Part shown: in pieces, positions 45,315-55,798 of the stretch
Layout: every line of letters starts with the position of its first letter
Position numbering within the stretch: the first letter of the stretch is position 1
Assembly: GCA_963732415.1 (NCBI GenBank)
Contig: CAVSZK010000012.1
Span: 62,001 to 126,000, forward strand
From: RPQJ01 sp963732415
Lineage (GTDB): Bacteria; Pseudomonadota; Gammaproteobacteria; Steroidobacterales; Steroidobacteraceae
Direction of reading: 5' to 3'
DNA length: 64,000 nt
Program-made: the position numbers and the translations under genes
Notes under the pieces: model-generated
What the model saw: the letters and a program-made list of their open reading frames with translations, nothing else
What the model was told of the DNA's origin: nothing
Databases searched by the model: none

Positions 45315-47507
45315 CTAGACGGACTCGAGATTAGCGTAGCCCATCATCAGCCACTTGGTGCCCTGGCGCTCGAAATTGACCTGCACCCGGGCATTGGATC
45401 CCTGGCCCTCGACGCTGAGGACCACGCCGTCGCCGAATTTCTGGTGCCGTACCCGCTGTCCGAGCTTCAGGCTGCCTGGCGCATCGTCGGTGTAGCGCTG
45501 CGGCCGGCTCGGCTGGGCCTGCGGGCGCGCCGGGGCATGGCCGCGGGCCGCGCCGTAGGTGGGCCGGGAGACCTGCACCTTCGGCCGAACCTCCTCGAGC
45601 AGTTCGGGGGGGATTTCAGCAATGAAGCGCGACGGGGCGCCGTAGTTGTCGACCCCGTGCATGCGGCGCTGCTCGGCGTAGGTGAGGTACAGGTGGCGCA
45701 TGGCGCGGGTCGTGCCCACGTAGCAGAGGCGCCGCTCCTCCTCCAGCCCATGGATGTCGGCGATCGAGCGCTGGTGCGGGAAGAGGCCGTCCTCGAGCCC
45801 GCACAGGAACACCACCGGGAACTCCAGTCCCTTGGCCGAATGCAGCGTCATCATCTGCACGCAGTCTTCCCACTCCTCGGCCTGGCCCTCGCCGGACTCG
45901 AGCACCGCATGCGACAGGAACGCCATCAGCGGCGGCATGTCGCCGTCTTCGGGCTCGAAGCCGCGCGCCGCGCTCACGAGTTCCTCGAGGTTCTCGAGCC
46001 TCGCCTCGCCCTTGTCGGCCTTGTCCTTCTTGTAGTGGCCGGCGAGACCGCTCGCCTGGATCACGTGGTCCACCTGCTCATGCAACGGCAGTCCGAGCGT
46101 GTCGGCGTCGAGTTTCTCGATGAGTTGCAGGAACGCCTGCAGCGCCGCGGCGCCACGTGCGCCGAGCTCGTCGGCGCAGGGCGCGCACGACTGCCACAGC
46201 GGTATCGAGTTTGCCCGCGCGTGGGCGCGCAGCACTTCCAGCGTACGGGCGCCGATGCCGCGTGTCGGCAGGTTGACGACACGCTCGAACGACGCGTCGT
46301 CGTCCCGGTTCGAGATCAGCCGCAGGTAGGCAAGCGCGTCCTTGATCTCCTGGCGCTCGAAGAACCGCAGGCCGCCGTAGACGCGATAGGGGACGCGTGC
46401 CGCCAGCAGGTATTCCTCGAACACCCGCGACTGTGCGTTCGAGCGGTAGAGAATAGCCGTGTCGCGGCGGTTGCCGCCGCGCGCGACCCAGTCGCGAATG
46501 CAGTTGACGACGAATTCAGCCTCATCGCGCTCGTTATAGCCGCGGTAGAGCCGGATTGGTTCGCCGCGCTCCCCGCTGGTCCATAGCTTCTTGCCGATGC
46601 GGCCGCTGTTGTTGGTGATGATCGCGTTCGCCGCGGCCAGGATGTTGCCGGTGGAGCGGTAGTTCTGCTCCAGCTTGAATACCTGTACGCCGGGAAAATC
46701 GCGGCGGAACTGCTGCAGGTTCTCCACTCGCGCGCCGCGCCAGCGATAGATGGACTGGTCGTCGTCACCGACCACGAACGGCACGCTGGTCGACCCGGCC
46801 AGCATCTTCATCCAGGCGTACTGGATGGTGTTGGTGTCCTGGAACTCGTCCACCAGCACATGGCCGAACCGTGCGCGATAGTGCTCGACCAGGCCTGGTG
46901 AGTCGCGCCAGATCTCGTGGCTGCGCAGCAGCAGTTCCGCGAAGTCGACGACGCCATTGCGGCGGCAGGCGTCCTCGTATGCCTCGTAGAGGCGGATCAT
47001 CTGGCGCCGCGTCGGGTCGCCGTCGTCCTTCAGGTGCTTCGGGCGCAGGCCCTCGTCCTTCTGGGCATTTATGAACCACGTCACCTCGCGTGGCACCCAG
47101 CGCGTCTCGTCGAGGCCGGCGCCCCGGATGATGCGCTTCACCAGTCGCTGCTGGTCCTCGGAGTCGAGGATCGAGAATCCCTGCTGCAGCCCGGCCTCGC
47201 GCCAGTGGGTACGCAGCAACCGGTGCGCGATGCCGTGGAACGTGCCTATCCACAGCGGCGCGGAGGGCAGCCCGAGCTGGGCCTCGATGCGCGCGCGCAT
47301 CTCGCCCGCCGCCTTGTTGGTGAAGGTGACCGCCAGGATCCCATGCGGGGAGACGTTCTCGACTTCCACCAGCCATGCCACGCGGTGGGTGAGCACGCGT
47401 GTCTTGCCGCTGCCCGCGCCGGCGAGCACCAGTGTCGGCGCGAGCGGCGCGGCGACCGCCTGCCGCTGCGCGTCGTTCAGCGGATCGAGGAGACTTGATA
47501 CGTCCAT
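45315..47507 (-). CDS. uvrD: DNA helicase II (UvrD)
   Basis: 730 residues of a superfamily 1 helicase: Walker A LAGAGSGKTRVLTHR at about 28-41, motif II DEFQDTN, QSIYRWRGA, EQNYRST and the late motif GLEFPVVFLCGLEDGLFPH. It unwinds DNA in nucleotide excision and mismatch repair. Its C-terminal Tudor-like segment (LGQRVRHQKFGDGVVLSVEG) is typical of UvrD. First gene of a minus-strand run to trkA, trkH and mrcB. Confidence 0.95.
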   Translation of the reverse strand: MDVSSLLDPLNDAQRQAVAAPLAPTLVLAGAGSGKTRVLTHRVAWLVEVENVSPHGILAVTFTNKAAGEMRARIEAQLGLPSAPLWIGTFHGIAHRLLRTHWREAGLQQGFSILDSEDQQRLVKRIIRGAGLDETRWVPREVTWFINAQKDEGLRPKHLKDDGDPTRRQMIRLYEAYEDACRRNGVVDFAELLLRSHEIWRDSPGLVEHYRARFGHVLVDEFQDTNTIQYAWMKMLAGSTSVPFVVGDDDQSIYRWRGARVENLQQFRRDFPGVQVFKLEQNYRSTGNILAAANAIITNNSGRIGKKLWTSGERGEPIRLYRGYNERDEAEFVVNCIRDWVARGGNRRDTAILYRSNAQSRVFEEYLLAARVPYRVYGGLRFFERQEIKDALAYLRLISNRDDDASFERVVNLPTRGIGARTLEVLRAHARANSIPLWQSCAPCADELGARGAAALQAFLQLIEKLDADTLGLPLHEQVDHVIQASGLAGHYKKDKADKGEARLENLEELVSAARGFEPEDGDMPPLMAFLSHAVLESGEGQAEEWEDCVQMMTLHSAKGLEFPVVFLCGLEDGLFPHQRSIADIHGLEEERRLCYVGTTRAMRHLYLTYAEQRRMHGVDNYGAPSRFIAEIPPELLEEVRPKVQVSRPTYGAARGHAPARPQAQPSRPQRYTDDAPGSLKLGQRVRHQKFGDGVVLSVEGQGSNARVQVNFERQGTKWLMMGYANLESV

Positions 47508-47534
47508 GGGAGGGCGCGGATTCTAGCGGAATTT

Positions 47535-47618
47535 GGTGCCTGGCACCTGTCGTGTTGCCATTCATGCTGCGAACCGAAAATCGGTGCCTGGCACCGAATT
47601 ACCTGGCACCGAATTACC
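47535..47618. repeat. REP-like palindromes GGTGCCTGGCACC, with tandem partial copies
   Basis: Perfect dyads GGTGCC-T-GGCACC lie at 47535-47547 and 47583-47595. A 15-base unit TGGCACCGAATTACC is directly repeated at 47589-47603 and 47604-47618, so the second dyad has been partly duplicated. The same dyad occurs in two copies at 49454-49518. Confidence 0.8.
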
Positions 47619-47654
47619 GGCCAGTCCTGCCGTGCTGCGCAGGCCAGGAGCGAA

Positions 47655-47706
47655 GCGAAAAATGGAGAACGTCCCATGTGCCCCGGCGAAAAATGAGAAT
47701 CTCCCC
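47655..47706. repeat. Tandem REP-like units related to the 17.6 kb element
   Basis: Two imperfect direct copies, GCGAAAAATGGAGAACGTCCC-like at 47655-47675 and GCGAAAAATGAGAATCTCCCC-like at 47686-47706 (first 20-odd bases). Their GGAGAAyGTCCC core is the reverse complement of the GGGGACATTCTCC core at 17606-17655. Confidence 0.65.
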
Positions 47707-47753
47707 TGTTCCGGTATGATCCGGCGTCACTCGAATTGCAAAGGCGAATGCGC

Positions 47754-49451
<1,698 letters not shown>

Positions 49452-49453
49452 CC

Positions 49454-49518
49454 AGGAAAATTAGGTGCCAGGCACCTATTTTTCAGGGAATAAATAGGTG
49501 CCTGGCACCTAATTTCCT
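49454..49518. repeat. Paired inverted REP-like element between convergent genes
   Basis: Two GGTGCC/GGCACC dyads, each flanked by AT-rich sequence, are arranged as inverted copies (49454-49481 and 49492-49518) that match over some 26 bases with one extra A. A short spacer holding CAGGG lies between. It sits just after the DUF885 stop and overlaps the VanZ stop, so it may also act as a two-way terminator. Confidence 0.85.
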
Positions 49519-50662
49519 ACTTGCGCGGCATCCAGCGTGCTACCAGGATGCCGGCGATCGCCGCGATCACGACGTCGACCCAACCGAAGGCCGGCGCCGT
49601 TGATCCCAGCTGCAGCATGCTCAGGATGGCGACGAACAGGATCGTTACGCCCGCGGCCACGTGCGGCACGAGGCCAGCGACCGCCAGCAGCCAGCCAAGC
49701 GCCACGTAACTGAAGCCCTTCGCCGCGAGGTCTCCGGGCGGGGGCGGGTTGCGACCGATGAATTCCGCAAGCGCTGGCAAGTCCATACTTCCGACAGCCG
49801 CATGGCCCACGGCTGGTTTCACCGCCGTCCAGGCGAGCCAGGCCCCGAGCGTAGCGGCAACCAGCATCGCGCGCGTCTGCTCCGGCAGGCGGCTGGACAT
49901 CACCAGCGCAGGCAACAGCAGCGCGATTGCTGCGAGTTCCGCGGCAACGAGCGTATTGCCCGCGGTGATCGTTCGTCCGACGAGCACCACCGCGATCACG
50001 ACCAGGAATGCGTCGACGGCCCGCTGTTTCCGCGACAGGCTGAACATCGCCTGGGCGACCACGAGCCAGCCGACGAACAGTGCCGCGAGCTCGGCGAGCT
50101 GGATGTCAGGCGAGAACAGCGGCCGAACTGCTCCCTTCAACTGCCGCAGGCTGATGTCCGGCACCAGCGGCCAGAGCCTGGCCAGGAACCACAGCACGAG
50201 TATTGCGACGACCACGCCGCGGGAACGCCCCTGGGTTGCCGATTGCGGCGCCATGCGCGCACCGAGCAGGTGCCAGGCGGAACCCATCAGCGAGCCGGCC
50301 AGCGCGCCGAAAGCGTTCAGTGACAGGTCCTTCAGGCTCGTGACCCGTGTGGGCACCGAGGACTGCAGCAGCTCCATGTATAGCGACAGCAGCGTTCCCG
50401 CCACGATCGCGGCGACGATTCCCAGCGTGCGACCGTAGCGAGGCTCGACCAGCAGCGCGACGCAGAATCCGAACGGCAGGTAGAGCAGCACATTGTTCAG
50501 CATCTCGCCGCGTCCGGCCCGTGCCCAGGTCAGCTGATGCAGCGCGGCGAACAATGACGGGCCGTCGGGCGCAAAGCGGAACGGATACAGCGACACGTAG
50601 ACGATCAGCGCCACGACGACGGCCAGCAGCAGCGGGGCAGCGAAGTGAGAGCGACTGGCCAT
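49517..50662 (-). CDS. VanZ family membrane protein, long form
   Basis: 381 residues with about ten membrane helices. The VanZ motif is in the N-terminal third: a Tyr-Pro-Phe loop after helix 1 (LYPFRF), DNNVLL-like NNVLLYLPFGF, and ELLQSSVPTRVTSLKDLSLNAFGALAG. The rest is a longer hydrophobic C-terminal half not found in ordinary VanZ proteins of 120-200 residues. VanZ has been linked to teicoplanin resistance, but most members have no known role. It ends the heme A gene run, nine bases after ctaB. Confidence 0.85.
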   Translation of the reverse strand: MASRSHFAAPLLLAVVVALIVYVSLYPFRFAPDGPSLFAALHQLTWARAGRGEMLNNVLLYLPFGFCVALLVEPRYGRTLGIVAAIVAGTLLSLYMELLQSSVPTRVTSLKDLSLNAFGALAGSLMGSAWHLLGARMAPQSATQGRSRGVVVAILVLWFLARLWPLVPDISLRQLKGAVRPLFSPDIQLAELAALFVGWLVVAQAMFSLSRKQRAVDAFLVVIAVVLVGRTITAGNTLVAAELAAIALLLPALVMSSRLPEQTRAMLVAATLGAWLAWTAVKPAVGHAAVGSMDLPALAEFIGRNPPPPGDLAAKGFSYVALGWLLAVAGLVPHVAAGVTILFVAILSMLQLGSTAPAFGWVDVVIAAIAGILVARWMPRK

Positions 50663-50671
50663 CGGCGGGCG

Positions 50672-51580
50672 TCAGGGCCAGCGAGGCAGGTAGTGATCGA
50701 TCAGCAGCGCCGCGAACAGCAGCATCAGGTAGGTGATCGAATAGCGGAACACGCTCATCGGCAGGTGCGCGGGCGCGTCGCTGCGCCTGAGCGCCATCAC
50801 GTGGCGCAGGAACTGTGCGCCGAGGATCACGGCGACGGCGAGATAGGCCAGACCCGTCATTCCGGTGAGCCATGGAAGCAGCGTCACGATGAAGAGCAGG
50901 ATCGTGTAGAGCAGGATGTGCAGCCGCGTGAACTCGACCCCGTAGGCGACCGGCAGCATCGGGATGCCGGCCTTGGCGTATTCCTCGCGTCGCGCAATCG
51001 CCAGCGCCCAGAAGTGCGGCGGTGTCCACGCAAATATGATCAGGAACAGCAGCAGCGAGTGCGGGTCGGCGTGCGCGGTGACGGCGGTCCAGCCGAGCAC
51101 CGGTGGCGCCGCACCCGCGGCACCGCCGATCACGATGTTCTGCGGCGTTATGTGCTTGAGCCAGACCGTGTAGAGCACGGCGTAGCCGATCAGCGACGCG
51201 AACGTGAGTACCGCTGTCAGCGGATTCACGAGCCACCACAGCATCGTCATCGACGCCACGCAGAGCGCCGCGGCGTAGGTGAGCGCCTGGGCAGTCGTCA
51301 GGTGGCCGGTCGGGATCGGGCGCAGCATGGTGCGCGCCATCTTCTGGTCGAAGCTGCGGTCGACGACGTGGTTGATGGCGGCGGCGCTCGATGCCGCGAG
51401 CCCGATGCCGAGCGTGCCGAACACCAGTGCGTTCATCGGCGGCAACCCTGGTACCGCGAGGAACATGCCCACCACGGCCGTGAACACGATCAGCGCCACC
51501 ACTTTCGGCTTGCCGAGTTCGTAGTAGTCGCGCCAGGTGGCGCTGGCTGCGTCCTGGTCCCGGGTGGCGGCGGAATTCAT
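50672..51580 (-). CDS. ctaB: Protoheme IX farnesyltransferase
   Basis: 302 residues, a UbiA-type prenyltransferase with nine helices; the prenyl-diphosphate site is NHVVDRSFDQKMARTMLRPIP and the second Asp-rich loop lies in AWTPPHFWALAIARREEYAKAGIPMLP. It makes heme O from heme B, the first step to heme A for the oxidase encoded nearby. Its ATG overlaps the ctaA stop (ATGA). Confidence 0.96.
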   Translation of the reverse strand: MNSAATRDQDAASATWRDYYELGKPKVVALIVFTAVVGMFLAVPGLPPMNALVFGTLGIGLAASSAAAINHVVDRSFDQKMARTMLRPIPTGHLTTAQALTYAAALCVASMTMLWWLVNPLTAVLTFASLIGYAVLYTVWLKHITPQNIVIGGAAGAAPPVLGWTAVTAHADPHSLLLFLIIFAWTPPHFWALAIARREEYAKAGIPMLPVAYGVEFTRLHILLYTILLFIVTLLPWLTGMTGLAYLAVAVILGAQFLRHVMALRRSDAPAHLPMSVFRYSITYLMLLFAALLIDHYLPRWP

Positions 51581-52590
51581 TTGCGCCCGGGCGCGCCGAC
51601 GGATGGCCGCCATAGCAGTCGGAGCAGCGCGACGACGCAGAGCAGCAGCAGCGCCGCTACCACGTTGTGCGCAGTAGCGAGCGACAACGGGAAGGTCTGG
51701 ATGACCATCACCGGCCCGAGGATCAACTGGGTCGCCAGCACGACGGCGATCGCCGCCCCGGCCGTCCGCACCGCGCGCGACCCGCCGGTGCGGATCACCT
51801 TCCACGCCAGGAATCCGAGCACCAGCGCCGCGACGACCGCGCCCAGCCGATGGGTGAAATGGATTGCCACGCGTGCCGGATGGTCGAGCACGCCGCCCTC
51901 GTAGTCGATGCCGAGGCCGCGCCAGAGCACGAACGCATCCTTGAAATCCATGTGCGGCCAGTAAGAGGCCTGGCAGGTCGGGAAATCCGGGCAGGCGATT
52001 GCAGCGTAGTTCGAGCTCACCCAGCCGCCGAGCATGATCTGCAGCGCCAGCACCACGAGGCCGAGCAGCGTGAGCCCCAGGAGTCCCGGCGGGGATTGCG
52101 GTCGTGAGGGCTTCCCGGGACCGAGGGCGAGCCACCACAACAGCGACATCGTCGTGAGTCCGCCGACCAGGTGCGCGGTGACGATCAGCGGCTTCAGCAG
52201 CAGCGTCACGGTCCACATCCCGAGCAGGCCCTGGAACACCACCAGCAACACCAGCAGTGCCGGCAGGCGCATCGGTTGAGCCGGGTCGCGGCGCCTGGCG
52301 AAGGCAAGCATCGCGATGACGAGGATCACGAGCCCGAGGGACGTGGCGAAATAGCGGTGCAACATCTCCTTGAAGGCCTTGTCCGCCTCGAGCGGCCTGT
52401 CCGGGAATGCAGCGTTGGCCAGGTCGGCGTTTTCGAGCGCCTGCCCGACCGTCAGGTGGCCGTAGCAGCCAGGCCAGTCCGGGCAGCCCAGGCCGGCGTC
52501 TCCAAGCCGCGTCCAGGCGCCGAGCCAGATGACGCAGAGCGCGAGCACGACGCCGAGCAGGCACAGGCGACGAAACCAGGTGAGGCCCAC
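51577..52590 (-). CDS. ctaA: Heme A synthase (COX15/CtaA)
   Basis: 337 residues with eight helices in two repeats carrying the His ligands for heme: LEADKAFKEMLHRYFATSLG and VTAHLVGGLTT in the first half, FTHRLGAVVAA and ATAHNVVAALLLL in the second. It oxidises heme O to heme A. The start is a GTG at 52590, four bases after the SCO-like gene stop; the stop overlaps ctaB. Confidence 0.95.
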   Translation of the reverse strand: MGLTWFRRLCLLGVVLALCVIWLGAWTRLGDAGLGCPDWPGCYGHLTVGQALENADLANAAFPDRPLEADKAFKEMLHRYFATSLGLVILVIAMLAFARRRDPAQPMRLPALLVLLVVFQGLLGMWTVTLLLKPLIVTAHLVGGLTTMSLLWWLALGPGKPSRPQSPPGLLGLTLLGLVVLALQIMLGGWVSSNYAAIACPDFPTCQASYWPHMDFKDAFVLWRGLGIDYEGGVLDHPARVAIHFTHRLGAVVAALVLGFLAWKVIRTGGSRAVRTAGAAIAVVLATQLILGPVMVIQTFPLSLATAHNVVAALLLLCVVALLRLLWRPSVGAPGRK

Positions 52591-52594
52591 GGCG

Positions 52595-53215
52595 TTACCC
52601 GATGTGCGAAAGGCGAAGAAGTTTCTTGAGGTCCGTGAGCAGCGCCTTGTCCGGCGCGCTCGCGGAATAGCTCAGCAGCAGGTTGCCGAGCGGATCCACG
52701 ACGTAGATGCGGCCGGCGCTCTCGACCGGGCCATCGTCGTAGGTGGGGAACTCCGCGAGCAGGGCCGCGGCCTGCGGGCTGCCGACGATCGCGACGACGA
52801 GATCCGGGTGCTCGTTCTCCAGGAAGGTGTCGTCGCAGCAGTTGCCGATGGCCATGAATACCCGTTCCACGCGGTCGGCGTCCTTGTTGAGCGCGATGCG
52901 CGTCTGCCGCGTCAGGTACAGCGCCTTGCGGCAGCGCTCGTCGCAGTACCCGTTGCCGACGTAGACCAGCGACCACTTGCCGCGCAGCAGCTCGCCGCGG
53001 AACGGCGAACCGCCGGCGATCGGTAGATCGGCCTCCGGCAGCGGGCGTGCCGGGTCGATCAAGTCGCCCTTGTTGGTGCCCGCCGCCCCCGGCCGCCAGT
53101 CGCCCGGCCCGTAATAGAGCCAGAACGCCAGCGCGAGGGGCACGAAAAACAACGCCGCGAGCAGCAGGAACTGCCGTCGGCCGCGGCGGACAGCCATCGG
53201 GTCGGGTGTGGTCAT
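52595..53215 (-). CDS. SCO-like thioredoxin-fold protein of oxidase assembly
   Basis: 206 residues: an N-terminal membrane helix (about 15-35) and a periplasmic thioredoxin-like domain. The CDERC pair (in YVGNGYCDERCRKALYLTRQ) stands at the SCO copper/redox site. It lies between SURF1 and ctaA, so a role in CuA maturation is inferred. The sequence is more diverged than classical SCO1; no distal His of SCO1 is obvious. Start overlaps the SURF1 stop (ATGA). Confidence 0.8.
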   Translation of the reverse strand: MTTPDPMAVRRGRRQFLLLAALFFVPLALAFWLYYGPGDWRPGAAGTNKGDLIDPARPLPEADLPIAGGSPFRGELLRGKWSLVYVGNGYCDERCRKALYLTRQTRIALNKDADRVERVFMAIGNCCDDTFLENEHPDLVVAIVGSPQAAALLAEFPTYDDGPVESAGRIYVVDPLGNLLLSYSASAPDKALLTDLKKLLRLSHIG

Positions 53216-53964
53216 CTGTCGTCTTCAATCCCTGGATTGCCCGGCTGGAGGCTGGTCGCGACGAAAGCAACCAGCAGCACCAGCCCGAGTGCAAACCATT
53301 GTATCGCGTAGCCGAGGTGGCGTTCCGGCGGGGCGCCGATCGACGGGCGCCAGCTGCGTTCGAAACCGTCAGGCACCGCCGCGTCGAGCAGCAGGATGCG
53401 GCCCTCCACCGGCTCGTCCAGCGCCGCGGTGAGATCTGCCGCCACAGGGAAATTGAGCACCAGCGGCCAACCCGCGGCATCCGAGCCGCGCGCCGATCCC
53501 ATCCGCAGGCCCGGTACCGGCAGGCCGTCCAGCCGGCCCGTGACGGTGCGGAGGTTCCCATCCACGCGCACATCGGGAAGCTGGCTGCGATCGAGGCCGA
53601 GCGGCACCCAGCCGCGATCCACCAGCAGCAGCGGCCCACCATCGGCACGGCGGAACGGTGTAAGTACGCGATATCCCGCCTGCCCTGTGCTCGAAGGCAT
53701 GTTGTCCAGCAGCACCTGGCGCCCCGGTTCGTAGCGGCCGCTGGTCGACACGCGCTGGTAGCGGGGCAGCTGGTCCACCGGTGCAACCGAAAGCGGCACC
53801 GTGTTCGCGTCGCCGCGCTCGAACGCCGCGATCAGCGCCTGTTTTTCCCGAGAGCGAGATACCTGCCACGACCCCAGCGCCACGAAGCACCCGAGCAGGA
53901 TGAGCGTCAGCGCCAGTGCCCACGGGCGCGGGGAGAACCAGCGGCTGCCGACCCGGAGCCTCAT
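53212..53964 (-). CDS. SURF1 family oxidase assembly protein
   Basis: 250 residues with a helix at each end (about 12-30 and 225-243) and a SURF1 core: PRYQRVSTSGRYEPGRQVLLDNMPS, GYRVLTPF and LLVDRGWVPL. SURF1 helps insert heme A into subunit I. It is divergent from the DUF2909 gene with 33 bases between; overlaps the SCO-like gene by four bases. Confidence 0.93.
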   Translation of the reverse strand: MRLRVGSRWFSPRPWALALTLILLGCFVALGSWQVSRSREKQALIAAFERGDANTVPLSVAPVDQLPRYQRVSTSGRYEPGRQVLLDNMPSSTGQAGYRVLTPFRRADGGPLLLVDRGWVPLGLDRSQLPDVRVDGNLRTVTGRLDGLPVPGLRMGSARGSDAAGWPLVLNFPVAADLTAALDEPVEGRILLLDAAVPDGFERSWRPSIGAPPERHLGYAIQWFALGLVLLVAFVATSLQPGNPGIEDDR

Positions 53965-53965
53965 C

Positions 53966-53971
53966 TATAAT
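53966..53971 (+). promoter_or_regulatory. -10 box for the DUF2909 gene
   Basis: A perfect TATAAT on the plus strand, 26 bases before the DUF2909 ATG and touching the SURF1 start codon region. No -35 box is evident. Confidence 0.45.
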
Positions 53972-53997
53972 CCCGGTTTCCCGTCGCGGGGCCGCGC

Positions 53998-54204
53998 ATG
54001 ATCAAGCTCCTCATCATCATGGTCCTCGTGGCCATCGTCGCCAGCCTGGGCTCGGGATTGTTCCACCTGGTGAAGGACGAGGGAAAGTCTAAGCGCATGG
54101 TAAACGCGCTCACGCTGCGCATTGCCCTCTCGGTACTGCTGTTCGTGCTGCTGTTCGTCGCCTGGAGGAGCGGGTTGATCGCGCCCCACGGCGTCGGCCG
54201 CTAG
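53998..54204 (+). CDS. DUF2909 family small membrane protein
   Basis: 68 residues, two membrane helices (about 3-20 and 40-58) joined by a basic loop, GLFHLVKDEGKSKRMVNALTLR, which is the DUF2909 signature. Such genes commonly lie in oxidase clusters; a role in oxidase assembly is plausible but unproven. It is on the opposite strand to the neighbouring oxidase genes. Confidence 0.85.
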   Translation: MIKLLIIMVLVAIVASLGSGLFHLVKDEGKSKRMVNALTLRIALSVLLFVLLFVAWRSGLIAPHGVGR

Positions 54205-54231
54205 CAGTCCCGGCGAAGCTCGCGAAAGAGA

Positions 54232-54254
54232 ACGGCCGCCCCGGGGGCGGCCGT
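54232..54254. terminator. Two-way GC hairpin between DUF2909 and coxC genes
   Basis: An 11-base perfect palindromic stem (ACGGCCGCCCC and its complement, one-base centre) lies between the convergent stops. On the minus strand it is followed by TTCTCTTT, so it is a better terminator for the oxidase genes than for DUF2909. Confidence 0.7.
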
Positions 54255-54299
54255 CCGTTGCCTGCTATCTGCCGGCCGGCTGTGATTCGCCCGCCGACC

Positions 54300-55178
54300 T
54301 CACAGCCAGTACACGAAGATGAACAGTCCCAGCCAGACCACGTCCACGAAGTGCCAGTACCAGGCGACACCTTCGAACGCGAAGTGGTGCGTGGGCGTGA
54401 AGTGGCCTTTCATCACGCGCAGCCAGATCACCAGCAGCATGATGGCGCCCATCGTCACGTGCAGGCCGTGGAAGCCCGTCAGCATGAAGAACGTCGAACC
54501 ATAGACGCCACTGCCCAGCGTGAGGTTGAGCTCCCTGTAGGCTTCCATGTACTCGTGCGCCTGCATGTAGACGAACACGAAGCCGAGCAGGAAGGTTGCG
54601 GCGAGAAACACCTTGAGCAGCGCCCGGTTGCCGGCCCTGAGCGCATGGTGCGCGATGGTGATCGTGACGCCCGAGGTCAGCAGTATCGCCGTATTGAGTG
54701 CCGGGATGCCGAAGGCCGGGATCGTCTCGAACGCGCCACCGACGTTGGCCGGGCCGTTGGTGGGCCAGGTTGCCTCGAAGCCGTCCCACAGGAACTTGTT
54801 GGTTAGGAATTTCGAGCCTTCGCCGCCCAGCCACGGAACGGACAGGTGCCGCGTGTAGTAGAGCACGCCGAAGAACGCAGCGAAGAACATCACCTCGGAG
54901 AAGATGAACCACATCATCCCCATGCGGAACGAGCGGTCCACGCCCTCGTTGTACATGCCCGCCTGGCTCTCGTGGATCACGGTGCCGAACCAGCCGAAGA
55001 ACATGAACGCGACCAGCGCGAGGCCGACGTAGAACACCACCGGCCCGGTGAAGCCGTTCAGCCAGGCCGACACGCCCAGCATCGTCGTGAACAGCGAAAT
55101 CGACCCGACGATCGGCCACTTGCTGCCGTGCGGAATGTAGTACTTGTCGCCGCCGTGAGCGGCATGTGCCTGGGCCAT
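54300..55178 (-). CDS. ctaE: Cytochrome c oxidase subunit III
   Basis: 292 residues with seven helices; FSEVMFFAAFFGVLYYTRH, LLLTSGVTITIAHHA and GFHGLHVTMGAIMLL and the closing HFVDVVWLGLFIFVYWL are subunit III signatures. ATG 55178 (MAQAHAAHGG) is taken over an upstream in-frame start at 55211. Last of the oxidase genes on this strand, 76 bases after cox11. Confidence 0.96.
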   Translation of the reverse strand: MAQAHAAHGGDKYYIPHGSKWPIVGSISLFTTMLGVSAWLNGFTGPVVFYVGLALVAFMFFGWFGTVIHESQAGMYNEGVDRSFRMGMMWFIFSEVMFFAAFFGVLYYTRHLSVPWLGGEGSKFLTNKFLWDGFEATWPTNGPANVGGAFETIPAFGIPALNTAILLTSGVTITIAHHALRAGNRALLKVFLAATFLLGFVFVYMQAHEYMEAYRELNLTLGSGVYGSTFFMLTGFHGLHVTMGAIMLLVIWLRVMKGHFTPTHHFAFEGVAWYWHFVDVVWLGLFIFVYWL

Positions 55179-55254
55179 GGGCTCGAGGTCTCCTGTTCGT
55201 CCAACCGACACCGCCGCCGCATCGCGGCCGGCGGACCCTGTTCTTCCGTCGTCG

Positions 55255-55797
55255 TCAGCGTGCCGCGAGCTTCTGTCCCGGCAACGTGTACATCGAATAC
55301 GCGAGCGTCATCCGGTCCACCTCCGCCGGCAGGTCGGGGCTCACGATGAATCTCACCGTGAATTCCCGCTCCTCCGACGCGGCAAACGACTGCGGCGTGA
55401 AGCAGAAGCACTCTGTCTTCTGCAGGTACTGCGCAGTCGTCGCGGGGGCAATGCTCGGCACCGCCTGCGCCACTACCGGCTGCGTGGCGTTGTTGCGGAT
55501 GCGGAACTTCACTTCGTAAAGCCGGCCGGGCTGCAGCACCAGCGAGTTCGCCTCCGGCGTCAGCTCGAAGTCGCTGCCCGGCGCGAGAATCGACATGAAT
55601 TCCAGCGTCACGTCGCGACCGGCGCCGGCTTCGCTCGCCAGCACCGCCGACGGGGCGTCGTTGGTGCGGATGCCGGCCGCTTCGCAGATCACGTCGTAGA
55701 GCGGCACCAGCGCGAAACCGAACGCAAAGCTACCCGCCACCATGACGAGCAGGCTGCGCGTCAGCGACCGGTTGCTCTGGCGGGTCTGCCTGTCCAC
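55255..55797 (-). CDS. ctaG: Cytochrome c oxidase assembly protein Cox11
   Basis: 180 residues: one N-terminal helix (about 15-35) and an Ig-like periplasmic domain with the copper motif ECFCFTPQ and RFIVSPDLPAEVDRMTLAYSMY. It delivers copper to CuB of subunit I. Starts with GTG 55797, one base after the small gene stop. Confidence 0.95.
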   Translation of the reverse strand: MDRQTRQSNRSLTRSLLVMVAGSFAFGFALVPLYDVICEAAGIRTNDAPSAVLASEAGAGRDVTLEFMSILAPGSDFELTPEANSLVLQPGRLYEVKFRIRNNATQPVVAQAVPSIAPATTAQYLQKTECFCFTPQSFAASEEREFTVRFIVSPDLPAEVDRMTLAYSMYTLPGQKLAAR

Positions 55798-55798
55798 G

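Noticed and set aside
50672..52564. A 630-codon frame running from inside ctaA into ctaB
   Set aside because: The first half is an out-of-phase reading of ctaA; only the part from 51580 is the real ctaB.
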